64,000 nucleotides of DNA from Streptomyces pactum (GCF_002005225.1 NZ_CP019724.1:8474001-8538000), one strand, 5' to 3'; counted from the stretch's first letter, positions 15,338 to 24,104 are shown. A program made the numbers and translations. Notes: generated from the sequence alone by a model not told the origin.

Positions 15338-18091
15338 TTACTCGCGTACGAGGCCGTCGAGTCGGGACAGGTGGTGGGTTTTGCCGTTGAGTCGATACGG
15401 CCGTCTTCCTGTGCTGGTGACGCGTTGTGGCAGGAGGAGGACGTCTTGGAGGGCACCGATGTGCCGCCAGGTGGTGGGGGTGTTGGTTTCGGCGCCGTGT
15501 CCTTGGAGCCATCGGTGGTCGACTTGGACGGTGTGGGCCATGAGGTTGCGGATGGTGGCTGTGTCTCGGGGGTCGATGTGGGTGGGGAGCGGCCGGTGGC
15601 GTGCCTGGCGGTCGAGCCAGGGGCGGCCGTTGGTGTCGGTCCAGACGGGCAGGACGCGGACGCTGTCTGCGCCCAGTCGGGTCACGAGGAGGTTCTCGTC
15701 GTCGATGGTGGTGAGCGGGTGGAGGTCGCGGATCAGCTGGGTGGGGGTGGGGATGGTGGCGGTGTCGGCGAGGGCCCGCGTGGCGTGTTCGGTGGCGAGA
15801 TCGTGGGTGCCGGCGGTGGTGGTCCAGTCGGCGGCGTAGACCTGGTCGACCAGGCTTTGGACATCTTCGGGGATGGCGCAGATGCCGCCGCCGAGGCCTT
15901 GGAGGGCCGTCACGGTGCGGTTGAGGAGGTTTTCGCTGTAGACGGTGCCCCATCTCTGGGGTGGGAGTTTTCCGGTGGGGATGAGGACGGTCATGGCCGG
16001 GGCGGGGGCCCAGGCGGGGCGGTCGGTGCGGGGGTGGCGGTGGCATCGGCCGGCGCGTTGGAGGAGGAGGGCGATCGGGGCGAGGTCGCTGATGACGTGG
16101 TCGAAGTCGACGTCGAGGGATTGTTCGATGACCTGGGTGGCGACGACGATGACCGGCCGGGAGGGGCGACGGCCGCGGGCCGGGGTGTAGTGGCCGTCCG
16201 GGGTGGTGCGGGCGGCGCGGGGCTTTCCGGCCCAGTGCTCGATGCGGCGTGTGACGCCTCGGCGTTGGCGTGCGGGCATGCGGGCGTGGAGCAGTTGAAC
16301 GAGCGGGGCGGTGGGGCCGGCCCATGCGGTCCTCAGGTGGCGGGCGGTGGCCTGGGCGTCGGCGACGGTGTTGCAGACGACGGCGGCGCAGCCTCGGCCT
16401 TCGTCGATCATGGGCTGGAGGGTGCGGGTGAGGGTGGCGAGGCGGCTGTCCGGGTTGGTGGGGGAGGCTTGGTGGCGGATGTGGTGGAGGTTGACGGCCA
16501 GGCGGCGGGCACGGGTGGTGGGGAGGGTTTCGCTGGTGGTGACGGTGCCGGTGGTGGCGTCGATATGGGTCCAGCCGGGATAGGTGGGGGCGATGGTGGC
16601 GGGGCTGGTGTGGCCTGCCCCGGTCCGGTAGGCGGCTGCGAGTCGTGTGGCGATGGTGCCGGTGAGGGTGGCGGACAGCAGGATCACGGGGGTCCGGGTG
16701 TGGCCGAGCCATTCGAGGAGGCGTTCGGTCAGGCGATGTCCGTAGGCGTCGTAGGCGTGGGCCTCGTCGATGACAACGGTTTTGCCGGTGAGGCCGAGCC
16801 AGCGCATGACGTTGTAGCGGACCGGGAGGGCGGCGAGGGCCGCGGTGTCCCAGGTGCCGACGGCTACGCCGGCCAGGAGCCCGCGGTGGCGCCCTTTGAT
16901 CCACTCTCCCGCGGTGGTTGACGCGTCGGTGAGGACGCGGTCTGTGTCGGGGTTGTAGTCGGCGTTGAGCCAGGCCATGGAGTGCAGCAGGGCGACGGGC
17001 ATGCGGACGCTGGCGGCCTGGGCGACGTGCTCGGTGATGCGGGTGTGCATGGCGTCGGTGGTGGCCATGGTCGGCAGGAACACGCCGAGGCCTTCGGTGC
17101 GGGCGGCGTGACCGAGGACGTGCGCGGTGAACAACGCCGTTTCCGTTTTGCCGTCCCCGGTGGGGGCGGTGATGACGACCAGACCAGGACCGTTGACGAG
17201 CGCCGGGAGGCGCTTGGCGAGGTCAGCCTGAAGAGGGTACGGGTCGGTGATGAACGGGAACATCGCGGTGAACGACTTGGCCGGCTTCCAGACCGCGGAG
17301 GCAAGCTGGACCTGCGCGAGAGCCTCCGGCGCTGCCCTCTGGGCACGTTCGGCATGCGTCTTCCAGTCGCGAGGGTCACGGGAGTGCTTGCGCTCCCAGT
17401 GGCGTGCGCGAACCCAGCCGATCCGGGAGGCGAGCCAGTCCGCGAGAACGATCAATCCTGTCGCTACGACGCAGGCGCCCCCGGGGGCGAACAAGGCAGG
17501 CGGCTCGGGGCTGCCACACAGAGCATGAACAGTGTGGAGATGCGCGGCCCGCTGCGCGCTCCAGCCGGCCGCCCCGACGCGCGGCTCCTGGTCCTCGGGG
17601 CCGGTGAGAGTGCGGGCGTTCAGGGCATTGCCGTAGGTGCCGTGGTGACCGCCGAGGATTTGCCCGATCTGGTGGGCGATCGACCGCAGTGGACGGCCGC
17701 TCGTTGGGTAGCCCGCCTGCGCGAGAAGCATGGGCGCGGTGAGGTGAGAGACGCGCTCGTGCCGGATCGAACTGCGGTCGTCCGGGACAGGGTATGCGGG
17801 GTCCTCGAGGAGACCGGCCGCCGCCTTCTGGTCCTGATGCTGAAAAGCCGGGCAGATCTTGCCCAGGTCGTGCAGTCCAGCCCAGAACATCACCAGTTGC
17901 CGAGCGTGCACCTCGGTAACGCCCCAGCCTTTCGCGATGATGTCCCGCTGGCCGGCGGTGAGGTAGTTGTCCCACAACTGTCCGGCGATCATCGCGGTGT
18001 CGATCAGATGGCCGAGGACCGGGTACGGCCCCACGTCTTCCAGACCATCGGACTTGCCCCACAGGCGATCCTCAATGAGGGGCCGCATCAT
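15338..18091 (-). CDS. cas3: CRISPR-associated helicase-nuclease Cas3
   Basis: This 917-residue type I effector nuclease-helicase is recruited by Cascade to cut target DNA. The N-terminal HD nuclease shows GHLIDTAMIAG (H28) and LHDLGK (H74-D75). The SF2 helicase has APTGDGKTETAL (motif I), VVIDEAHAYDAYGH (motif II, DEAH), LLSATLTG (III), ATQVIEQSLDVDFD (V) and LQRAGRCHRH (VI). The start is set at the ATG pair 18086-18091 with TTGGAG upstream; the frame is open further but that part runs through the small CRISPR array. Cas3 lies last in the operon instead of first, separated from cas6e by a short repeat array. The frame looks intact. Confidence 0.95.
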   Translation of the reverse strand: MMRPLIEDRLWGKSDGLEDVGPYPVLGHLIDTAMIAGQLWDNYLTAGQRDIIAKGWGVTEVHARQLVMFWAGLHDLGKICPAFQHQDQKAAAGLLEDPAYPVPDDRSSIRHERVSHLTAPMLLAQAGYPTSGRPLRSIAHQIGQILGGHHGTYGNALNARTLTGPEDQEPRVGAAGWSAQRAAHLHTVHALCGSPEPPALFAPGGACVVATGLIVLADWLASRIGWVRARHWERKHSRDPRDWKTHAERAQRAAPEALAQVQLASAVWKPAKSFTAMFPFITDPYPLQADLAKRLPALVNGPGLVVITAPTGDGKTETALFTAHVLGHAARTEGLGVFLPTMATTDAMHTRITEHVAQAASVRMPVALLHSMAWLNADYNPDTDRVLTDASTTAGEWIKGRHRGLLAGVAVGTWDTAALAALPVRYNVMRWLGLTGKTVVIDEAHAYDAYGHRLTERLLEWLGHTRTPVILLSATLTGTIATRLAAAYRTGAGHTSPATIAPTYPGWTHIDATTGTVTTSETLPTTRARRLAVNLHHIRHQASPTNPDSRLATLTRTLQPMIDEGRGCAAVVCNTVADAQATARHLRTAWAGPTAPLVQLLHARMPARQRRGVTRRIEHWAGKPRAARTTPDGHYTPARGRRPSRPVIVVATQVIEQSLDVDFDHVISDLAPIALLLQRAGRCHRHPRTDRPAWAPAPAMTVLIPTGKLPPQRWGTVYSENLLNRTVTALQGLGGGICAIPEDVQSLVDQVYAADWTTTAGTHDLATEHATRALADTATIPTPTQLIRDLHPLTTIDDENLLVTRLGADSVRVLPVWTDTNGRPWLDRQARHRPLPTHIDPRDTATIRNLMAHTVQVDHRWLQGHGAETNTPTTWRHIGALQDVLLLPQRVTSTGRRPYRLNGKTHHLSRLDGLVRE

Positions 18092-18111
18092 CAGAGATCT
18101 CCAATCAGATC

Positions 18112-18323
18112 CAGAAAATCTCCGCGTTTGCGGAGCACGCATCATCCACTCGTAGCCGGCGATCTCGTCCTGCGGGACACCTCCGCGTAGGCGGAGCGCA
18201 TATCGCCCGCACCATCGGCCAGGGCACCAACAACGGGACATCTCCGCGTACGCGGAGCCCATGCAAAGACGTTTTTGTCGCCGGTGATGGGGTTCGGGAC
18301 ACCTCCACTCACGCGGAGCGCAC
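18112..18323 (-). CRISPR. second, four-repeat CRISPR array between cas6e and cas3
   Basis: Four repeat units start at 18112, 18173, 18234 and 18295, exactly 61 bp apart, with three 32-bp spacers. The plus-strand form is CGGGACACCTCC...GGAGCGC, so the stem core resembles the main array but the flanks (handle GTGTCCCG on the minus strand) differ. The unit next to cas3 (18112) is the most diverged. It sits in the operon's transcribed strand, 38 bases after the cas6e stop. Confidence 0.88.
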
Positions 18324-18360
18324 CCTCTCTAACCTGTGCTGTCTTGGTTGCGTTGCTGTG

Positions 18361-19026
18361 TCACTGCTCGCGGTGGGGTGCGATGGAGAGGAGTCCGAGT
18401 CCGTAGGCGCGTCCTTGGCCGATGCCGGTGGTGATGGCCTGGCGGAGGGCGTGGGTGTCGGTGATGGTGGCGATGCCGTCGAACCGTGTGACGTTGAGGC
18501 GTGCGCGCTTCTTGTCGCCTCGGGTGGCGAGTACGGGGGGTTGGGGGGTGTCGAGGATGAGCTGCGGTGTGAGACCGGCGTGGGCGGCTTTGCGTTCCCA
18601 CCAGGTGAGGGCGGCTTCACCGGTGAGGGGGACGCGGCGGCCTCGGCGGCCGGGGACGAATTCGGTTTTGAGGGGGTTGGCGTCGATGCGGTAGCGGATG
18701 ATGCGGCCGGGTGTCGCCCAGTCGAGGAGGGGGTTGAGTTCGCGGTAGTCGATGTCGGCGGTGGTGTAGCTGGCGGGGAGGGCGTTGCGGTTGATGGTGA
18801 TGCCGGTGGACTGGATGAGCAGTTTGGCGCCGGTTGGTTCGCGTTCGAGGCGGTAGAGAACGTTGTGGGCGGTGCGGGGGCTGGTGCCTGCCTGGTCGGG
18901 AAAGAGTGCGCTGATGCGGCGGTGGAGGGCGGTGTGGTCGCGGAGGTCGTTGTGGAAGTCGCGTGAGCGGGGGTTGAGGGTGATGCGGGCCAGGTGGACG
19001 GTGGTTGCGGTGGCGGCAGTGGTCAT
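18361..19026 (-). CDS. cas6e: CRISPR endoribonuclease Cas6e (Cse3)
   Basis: This 221-residue protein cleaves pre-crRNA at the base of repeat hairpins and remains bound as part of Cascade. The N-terminus reads VHLARITLNPRSRDF and the C-terminus carries the family Gly-rich loop GIGQGRAYGLGLLSI. The ATG at 19026 overlaps the cas5e stop (ATGA) and has CAGGAG upstream. The length is normal. A histidine in the N-terminal half (for instance in RDHTALHRRI) is a candidate catalytic residue. Confidence 0.93.
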   Translation of the reverse strand: MTTAATATTVHLARITLNPRSRDFHNDLRDHTALHRRISALFPDQAGTSPRTAHNVLYRLEREPTGAKLLIQSTGITINRNALPASYTTADIDYRELNPLLDWATPGRIIRYRIDANPLKTEFVPGRRGRRVPLTGEAALTWWERKAAHAGLTPQLILDTPQPPVLATRGDKKRARLNVTRFDGIATITDTHALRQAITTGIGQGRAYGLGLLSIAPHREQ

Positions 19027-19778
19027 GGCGTCTCCTGGACGGCAGTGGTCTTTGCGTAGGCGGTGAGGGCGGTGAGCCACTGGGTTCCGCGGCCGGCGCA
19101 GAGGCTGGCGGGGAGGGCGCGCTGGGTTTCCCACAGGTCGCGGGTGGTGAAGGTGCGGCCGGGTGCGGGGGTGTCGCGCACGGTGGTGGTCGCCGGGAGG
19201 TCAGGGGTGGGCGGAGCGTCGTGGATGAAGGTGACGTCGATGGTGGCCGCGTTGCGGGGCCGGTCTGCGTGGAGTGGGGCGCGGTCGAGTTCGGCCACGG
19301 GGTCGTCCAGGTCCGTGCGCAGGAGGATGGGGGTGTCGGGTGGGCAGGAGCGGCGGCCGAGGTAGGGGGCGAAGACCGGCTCGGCAAGGGCGTGAGCGGC
19401 GAGGGCGATGGTGTCACCGGGGCCCGTGACGGCGACGGTGAACGCGGCGTCCGCGAGGTACCACCGTTCGGTGATCATCGTTCCCTCCCCGGGCTTCTTC
19501 CGTTTGCCGTCGGCGGTGGGTGGGGTGAGTTCCCTGGGATAGCCGCCGCCGATGGTGTGGAAATCCATCTCGCGGTGCCCGGGGCGGTCGACGCGGATGA
19601 CGTAGCGGAGTTGGGCAAGGTCAGTGTTCTCGTGGTCGCGGGGCCGGCCGAGCGCGGAGGCGAGAAGGCCCGTGAGGGCAGACCTGGTGGGCGAGGTGCT
19701 GGTGGGCCTCACTTTGAAGTCGGCGGGTCCACCCCAGCTTTGCAGTGGGGCGGACAAGTGCATCAGGAAGCCGGTCAA
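19023..19778 (-). CDS. cas5e: Cascade subunit Cas5e (CasD)
   Basis: This 251-residue RAMP-fold protein binds the crRNA 5' handle in Cascade. The N-terminus FLMHLSAPLQSWGG and the following PTSTSPTRSALTGLLASALG are characteristic. The start is a TTG at 19778 with AAGGAGG four bases before; the alternative ATG at 19763 would lose conserved residues. It overlaps cas6e by four bases. A solitary CRISPR-like repeat lies 26 bases upstream, between cas7e and this gene. Confidence 0.93.
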   Translation of the reverse strand: MTGFLMHLSAPLQSWGGPADFKVRPTSTSPTRSALTGLLASALGRPRDHENTDLAQLRYVIRVDRPGHREMDFHTIGGGYPRELTPPTADGKRKKPGEGTMITERWYLADAAFTVAVTGPGDTIALAAHALAEPVFAPYLGRRSCPPDTPILLRTDLDDPVAELDRAPLHADRPRNAATIDVTFIHDAPPTPDLPATTTVRDTPAPGRTFTTRDLWETQRALPASLCAGRGTQWLTALTAYAKTTAVQETP

Positions 19779-19803
19779 GGGTCCTCCTTGGTGTGGTGGG
19801 GCG

Positions 19804-19832
19804 GATGCGACCTCCGCGTGCGCGGAGCGGTC
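19804..19832 (-). repeat. solitary CRISPR-like repeat between cas7e and cas5e
   Basis: The plus strand reads GATGCGACCTCCGCG then TGCGCGGAGCGGTC, sharing the stem CTCCGCG...CGCGGAG and the GCG end with the small array at 18112. No second unit lies 61 bp away. In the operon mRNA it would form a hairpin that Cas6e might recognise. Confidence 0.7.
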
Positions 19833-19878
19833 CCGGGACGGTGTGCTTCAGCTCCGCGGGTGCAGGTGGCAGGCCGGG

Positions 19879-21138
19879 TCAGCTGGTGTGCTTGGTGATG
19901 GTGGCGAGGGTTCGGGTGATCAGGTCATCGACCGCGTCCACGCGGTCTCCGAGGGCGGTGAACTCGGTGTCGCTGAGGGTGACGTGAGCGTGGTCGGCGA
20001 TGCGGCTGGTGCCGAGCATGCGGGCGTGGGCGGCTGCGTGGGCGTTGAGGGCGTCCAGTGAGGCGGTGACGTAGCCGTTGGTGGTGGCGGGGATGGGGGT
20101 CTCGAACGCGCCGACGAGGTTGACGGGCCGGTCGGTGCGGACGGCGATGTGGATGAGGTGGGGGACGGTGTGGGGTGCGGTGCCGGAGGCCTTGGCGGGC
20201 ATGATCGCCAGCGGGAAGGCCCGCAGGAATGCTTCGGTGACCTGCTGGGCGGTGGCGGTGTCGCCGTCGAGGTTGTCGATGAGTTCGCGGACGTTGAGGG
20301 TGGCGTAGCGGTAGAAGGTGGCGGAGGTGTAGCGCTGGTCGCCCATGTGGCCTGCGCCGGTTTCTTCTCCGGCGTCGTGGATCAGGTCGTCCACGGCGGA
20401 GAAGAAGTCGATCTGGGACGGGCCGGCGTGGGTGCCGATGCTGTGGGCCATCTGGATGGCGCCGGCGACGGTGGATCCGGCTTCGTTGGCAAGCATGCGG
20501 CCGTAGGCAGCGATGGATGCGTTGCGCTGGCGGAAGACTTCCAGCACAGCTGACTGGAGCTCCTTGCGCTCGGCGGCGGGGATCTTCTTGTAGGCGGTGG
20601 CGAGGGGACCGGTCTCGACGGCCTCTTCCTCCTCGGAGTCGGCGTCAGCGTCCTCGGTGTCGCTCTTGGCCTTCTTGGCTTCGGCCTTCGCCTTGGCTTC
20701 GGTGATGGCCTTTGCCGCGGCGCCGGCAGCCTTGGTGAGGACGTCGCGGCGGCTGTTGGCGATCTCGGCGAGGGAATCGAATGCGGTCTCCGGCAGGAAC
20801 AGCAGGGCGTTGGTGCCACCGGCGTCCGACAAGCCGAGGCCTTTGACGTCGGCCGCGAGGATCAGCATCTGCGCGGCGGCAAGAGCGGTGGTCTCGTCCC
20901 AGCCGGTTGCGGTCAGGCGCTTGGCGACGGCGAGGGGGGTGCCGCGGGTGCGGATGGCGCGCGTACCGAGGGCCTCTTCCATGTGCGTGCGACTGTGGCG
21001 GCGTCCGTGCTGGGATGAGAGGCGAGGGCGGGACACGCCGCCGTAGGTGGCCATCTTCGGGGCGCCCTGCCGGTCGCGGTTGAGGTTGCTGTAGGGGGCG
21101 GAGTGGATGATGTGGACGTCGATGTAGAGCGGGGTCAC
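19879..21138 (-). CDS. cas7e: Cascade backbone Cas7e (CasC/Cse4)
   Basis: This 419-residue protein forms the six-subunit crRNA-binding backbone. The N-terminus YIDVHIIHSAPYSNLNRDRQ then GAPKMATYGGVSRPRLSSQ is diagnostic. Residues 140-175 hold a highly charged Lys/Ala then Asp/Glu-rich insertion (EAKAKAEAKKAKSDTEDADA) that makes the protein longer than the E. coli homologue of about 363 residues; actinobacterial versions often carry such a loop. The start is a GTG at 21138 overlapping the cse2 stop (GTGA) with GGAG upstream. Confidence 0.95.
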   Translation of the reverse strand: MTPLYIDVHIIHSAPYSNLNRDRQGAPKMATYGGVSRPRLSSQHGRRHSRTHMEEALGTRAIRTRGTPLAVAKRLTATGWDETTALAAAQMLILAADVKGLGLSDAGGTNALLFLPETAFDSLAEIANSRRDVLTKAAGAAAKAITEAKAKAEAKKAKSDTEDADADSEEEEAVETGPLATAYKKIPAAERKELQSAVLEVFRQRNASIAAYGRMLANEAGSTVAGAIQMAHSIGTHAGPSQIDFFSAVDDLIHDAGEETGAGHMGDQRYTSATFYRYATLNVRELIDNLDGDTATAQQVTEAFLRAFPLAIMPAKASGTAPHTVPHLIHIAVRTDRPVNLVGAFETPIPATTNGYVTASLDALNAHAAAHARMLGTSRIADHAHVTLSDTEFTALGDRVDAVDDLITRTLATITKHTS

Positions 21139-21743
21139 TTACTGGTCTCCTTCGAGCCTGCGGGAGTGGTGTAGGAGCGGGCCCAGTCGATCCGGACGTC
21201 GGGCGCCCAGCGCTGGTAGCGGATGCTGTCGCGGAGCAGGACCGGCCACCTGACCGGAATGTTGCTGGAACGCAGAAGGCTGATGGTGGACGGGAGTTCG
21301 GCCATGAACGCCTCGTAGTCGAGTTCGCACAGGTGAGAGAGGAGGCCGGTGGCCGTCTCGCGGCGCATGCCGACGCGCGCAGCGCGGGCGAGGGACCAGC
21401 CGAGGTTCTCCCACGGCTTCGCCGGGGCGGGTTGCTTGACGGTGAGCGGTTTGTCGCCGGCGCGGGGGTTGGGCGCGTCGTGGACGGCGTACAGGGCCGC
21501 GACGAGCAGGAACGGGTGTTCGGCTTGGCGGAGAGCGTGGTGGGGGGTGTCCTCACCGACAGGGATGCCGCCGGCGGGCATGAGGTGCACGTAAAGGGGC
21601 CAGGGGTTGTCGAGATGGTCGGCGAGACCCTGCCGTAGGGTTGCGCGGCCTTCGGGGGTGGCGCAGGCGCGGCGGACGGTGTTCATGAACCGCTCGCAGG
21701 TGGCGAGACTGTTTTCCTTGGACGGCGGTGATTCGGTCGTCAC
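21135..21743 (-). CDS. cse2: Cascade small subunit Cse2 (CasB)
   Basis: This 202-residue helical protein is a Cascade component that stabilises the non-target strand. It is recognised by position and by features such as TPHHALRQAEHPFLLVAALY, RRETATGLLSHLCELDYEAF and SIRYQRWAPDVRIDWARSYT. The GTG at 21743 was chosen because the frame extending upstream overlaps cas8e and reads Pro/Arg-rich noise. It starts 28 bases after the cas8e stop. Confidence 0.9.
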   Translation of the reverse strand: MTTESPPSKENSLATCERFMNTVRRACATPEGRATLRQGLADHLDNPWPLYVHLMPAGGIPVGEDTPHHALRQAEHPFLLVAALYAVHDAPNPRAGDKPLTVKQPAPAKPWENLGWSLARAARVGMRRETATGLLSHLCELDYEAFMAELPSTISLLRSSNIPVRWPVLLRDSIRYQRWAPDVRIDWARSYTTPAGSKETSK

Positions 21744-21771
21744 GGTCGGGGCTCTTTCTCGTGGTCGCGGA

Positions 21772-23376
21772 TCAGGTGGTCTTCTTCGTGGTGCGCCGGA
21801 CCTTGGGGTGGGTGAGGGTGGCTCGCGCCTGGGCGATGGGAATGAGGCCCGTGGGCGTGGAGGCGTCGGCGCGGGTGGCGTCGTCGTACAAGGCGATGGC
21901 AAGTGAGTGCAGTTGGGGGTCGGTGTCGGCGTTGAGGGCCTGCCAGAAGCGGCTGTCGGCGCGGTCCCAGTAGGCGGCGATCGCGTCGTTGGTCCAGGGG
22001 CACTCGGAGCGAGGATCGGGACTCATCGCGTTCCACGCAGACCGCAGGGCGGCCGCCAGGGCCTTCGCAGTGTCCTCGGCCGTCTTGCGGGTGGATGCGA
22101 CCAGAGCCGCCCTTTCGGGGTGGCGGCCCGAGGTGTAGTCGGCGATCGGGACCGGGGTGATTTGCTCGAACCAGATCTCTTCCTTCTCCTGCTTGTCCTG
22201 GTGACAGGCGAGAGCTCGTGCGCGGATGGGGCCGAGTCGGTCGAGGGCCTCGATGGGGAGGGTGTCGAGGAGCCGGATCCACGCCGGCGGGGTGGTAGCC
22301 GCCTTCGTGGTGTCACCGGGGCGCTGGATGTGGATAAGGGAGTCGAAGTCCCGTACAAGGGCGCGGGCGTGGTTGGCGCGGACGGGACCGCCCTTGCTGC
22401 GGTTGATGAGGAACGGGTCGCCAGCGGCGGCGACGGCCTCGGCCGCGACTTCGAGAGCCTTCTTCGCGCCGGCCTCCTTCACGGCGGTGGGTACGGGGGA
22501 TCGCCATGCTGCCCAGACGGCGGTGATCTGGCCGGTGGCCGGGTCGGCATGGGTGAGGGTGGCGTGCGCGGCCCGGTTGATGAGCCGGGACACGGGGCCG
22601 GATGGCAGTTCAGGGTGGAGGGGGTCGGGCAGGGTGGCCTGTTCCCACTCGGGCAGGTCGGGTCCGGTGACGGGGATGTCGGTGGGGTGGGGTGCCGACA
22701 GCAGGAGGTTGGTGTATTCGTTGCCGGTCTCGGGGTGCCAGGAGATGACGGACCGAAGCGGGGCGGCAGCCATGGACTTGTGCGTGATGCCGTTGTGGCT
22801 GCGGTTCGCTCCGAGTCCGCACGGCCCGTACTGCCGCCACGCGAGGATCCACCAGAACGCCTCGTACGGCGTGATCGGTGCATCCTGCGGAGTCCGGTTC
22901 AGCCAGGGCTGATTGTTCCCGGACGCTCGGGTCATAACGAGCTTCGCCGGCGGCGCCGGGTCGCCGCACTCCTCAGCGAGGCGTGGGTCCTGGAGGAACG
23001 GCCGCTCAGGGTCGTCCAGGTTGAACCGGTGACCCCACCTGGCGACGTAGGCGCTCACCTCTGTGGGATCAAGGTGACCTTGATCAAGGAGTAAGTCCCA
23101 GCGGTCGTCCCACGCGTCGGGGCCAGCGATGTCCAGGCCGCTGACGCGGATGAACAGTGCCACGAGGAGCCGGCGCAGGGCGGAGGAGACGGCAACGTTA
23201 GGGACATCTAGCGTGCCGAGATGCGCAGCCGAGAGCACCTCACCGAGAGGAGTAAGAGTCGTCAGGCCCGGAGCGGCAGCAGGCAGCGCGCCAGGCACCA
23301 GACGCGAGAGTTCGGTGGGGTCGGCGGTGTGGCACCACTTCATCGGCACGCACGGCGACATCAGCACATTGAACAC
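21772..23376 (-). CDS. cas8e: Cascade large subunit Cas8e (CasA/Cse1)
   Basis: This 534-residue protein recognises the PAM and recruits Cas3. Family features include the N-terminal LTPLGEVLSAAHLGTL, then RWGHRFNLDDPERPFLQDPR, QPWLNRTPQ and an AFWWILAWRQYGPCGLGANR segment. The start is a GTG at 23376 with GGAG 11 bases upstream; a GTG and an ATG shortly inside are alternatives. It is the first gene of the cas operon. A palindrome-rich region lies 80 bases upstream. Confidence 0.93.
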   Translation of the reverse strand: MFNVLMSPCVPMKWCHTADPTELSRLVPGALPAAAPGLTTLTPLGEVLSAAHLGTLDVPNVAVSSALRRLLVALFIRVSGLDIAGPDAWDDRWDLLLDQGHLDPTEVSAYVARWGHRFNLDDPERPFLQDPRLAEECGDPAPPAKLVMTRASGNNQPWLNRTPQDAPITPYEAFWWILAWRQYGPCGLGANRSHNGITHKSMAAAPLRSVISWHPETGNEYTNLLLSAPHPTDIPVTGPDLPEWEQATLPDPLHPELPSGPVSRLINRAAHATLTHADPATGQITAVWAAWRSPVPTAVKEAGAKKALEVAAEAVAAAGDPFLINRSKGGPVRANHARALVRDFDSLIHIQRPGDTTKAATTPPAWIRLLDTLPIEALDRLGPIRARALACHQDKQEKEEIWFEQITPVPIADYTSGRHPERAALVASTRKTAEDTAKALAAALRSAWNAMSPDPRSECPWTNDAIAAYWDRADSRFWQALNADTDPQLHSLAIALYDDATRADASTPTGLIPIAQARATLTHPKVRRTTKKTT

Positions 23377-23403
23377 AGAGAGTAGCTCCAGCCGGGACGG
23401 TGG

Positions 23404-23489
23404 CTCCCGGTAAACGGGAGCGATAAAACGTCAACTGCCTGCGTAAATAAGGGTCGTTGACCTGCTGTCTGATCAGCGACAGGGTCAAC
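23404..23489 (-). promoter_or_regulatory. palindromes upstream of cas operon
   Basis: A 34-bp interrupted palindrome spans 23456-23489: outer arms GTTGACC/GGTCAAC, and inside them CTGTC/GACAG around TGATCA. A smaller hairpin CTCCCG-GTAAA-CGGGAG lies at 23404-23420, inside the likely 5' leader. The AT content rises here (AACTTTATG, TTAATTCATT). This is the expected place for the cas promoter and a dimeric repressor or activator site. Confidence 0.55.
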
Positions 23490-23894
23490 ATAAAGTGAGA
23501 TAAGACGGGCGCGCAAGCGAATGAATTAACTGTCAGTGGCGACCTGTACAGTGGCCGCGGAAGCACTCCGCGTGCCCCAGAAGTAGCCACCGGGGGAGAC
23601 CGCGACCTGAGCCGGACGCGAGTTCCAACCGAGCAAAAGTGGCCTCACCATTGCGGGCGGCCTGTAACAGCCACGCAACCTTCCAGGCACGCACTCAAGA
23701 GTCGCTGTCGCCCGTGTGACCTCGTAGGCGAGCGGGCCTCGCGTGACGCCCTTCTTCTGGGAGCGGCGGGAGGCAAGACAGCCGATCCGGCCGATCTGCC
23801 AGATATATGCAGCCATCCTCGCAGGGCACGGACACGCCAGAAGGCGCACTAGCTACAACCTGACCAAAGGTCTTCTTCTGGGTGGGGGTTGCTC
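23490..23894. other. intergenic region upstream of cas operon
   Basis: No convincing gene. It contains a CGCGGA-AGCAC-TCCGCG hairpin near 23554 and otherwise featureless sequence. It probably holds divergent promoters for the cas operon and the small gene at 23895. Confidence 0.4.
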
Positions 23895-24104
23895 GTGCTC
23901 ACGATCAATGTGGCGGTGTTGCTGGCGGTCATCATCGTCGTGCGGCTGCGCCGGCGGACCGAGGCGCGCAACCGCAACGACGAGAAGCTGACGGTACTGA
24001 TCGTCCTGGTCTTCGGCGTCCTCGTTGCGCCGACCGCGTTCGGGCGGGGCGTGTTGGACGTCGTGGCGAAGCTAGCGGCAGGCATCACCGACTCCAGCCG
24101 CTGA
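23895..24104 (+). CDS. small two-pass membrane protein
   Basis: About 69 residues start at a GTG (a TTG two codons earlier is possible) after GGGTGGGGG. Two hydrophobic helices (MLTINVAVLLAVIIVVRL and LTVLIVLVFGVLVAPTAF) flank a basic hydrophilic loop (RRRTEARNRNDEK). Such short proteins are frequent in Streptomyces mobile elements; no function is known to me. Confidence 0.5.
   Translation: MLTINVAVLLAVIIVVRLRRRTEARNRNDEKLTVLIVLVFGVLVAPTAFGRGVLDVVAKLAAGITDSSR

Noticed and set aside
15222..16921. Long ORFs of 531-560 codons in other frames over cas3
   Set aside because: Arg/Pro- or Gly/Val-rich shadow translations of the intact cas3 gene; no ribosome site.
18092..18262. Upstream extension of the cas3 frame
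   Set aside because: It runs through the small CRISPR array; the ATG at 18091 with GGAG upstream is better.
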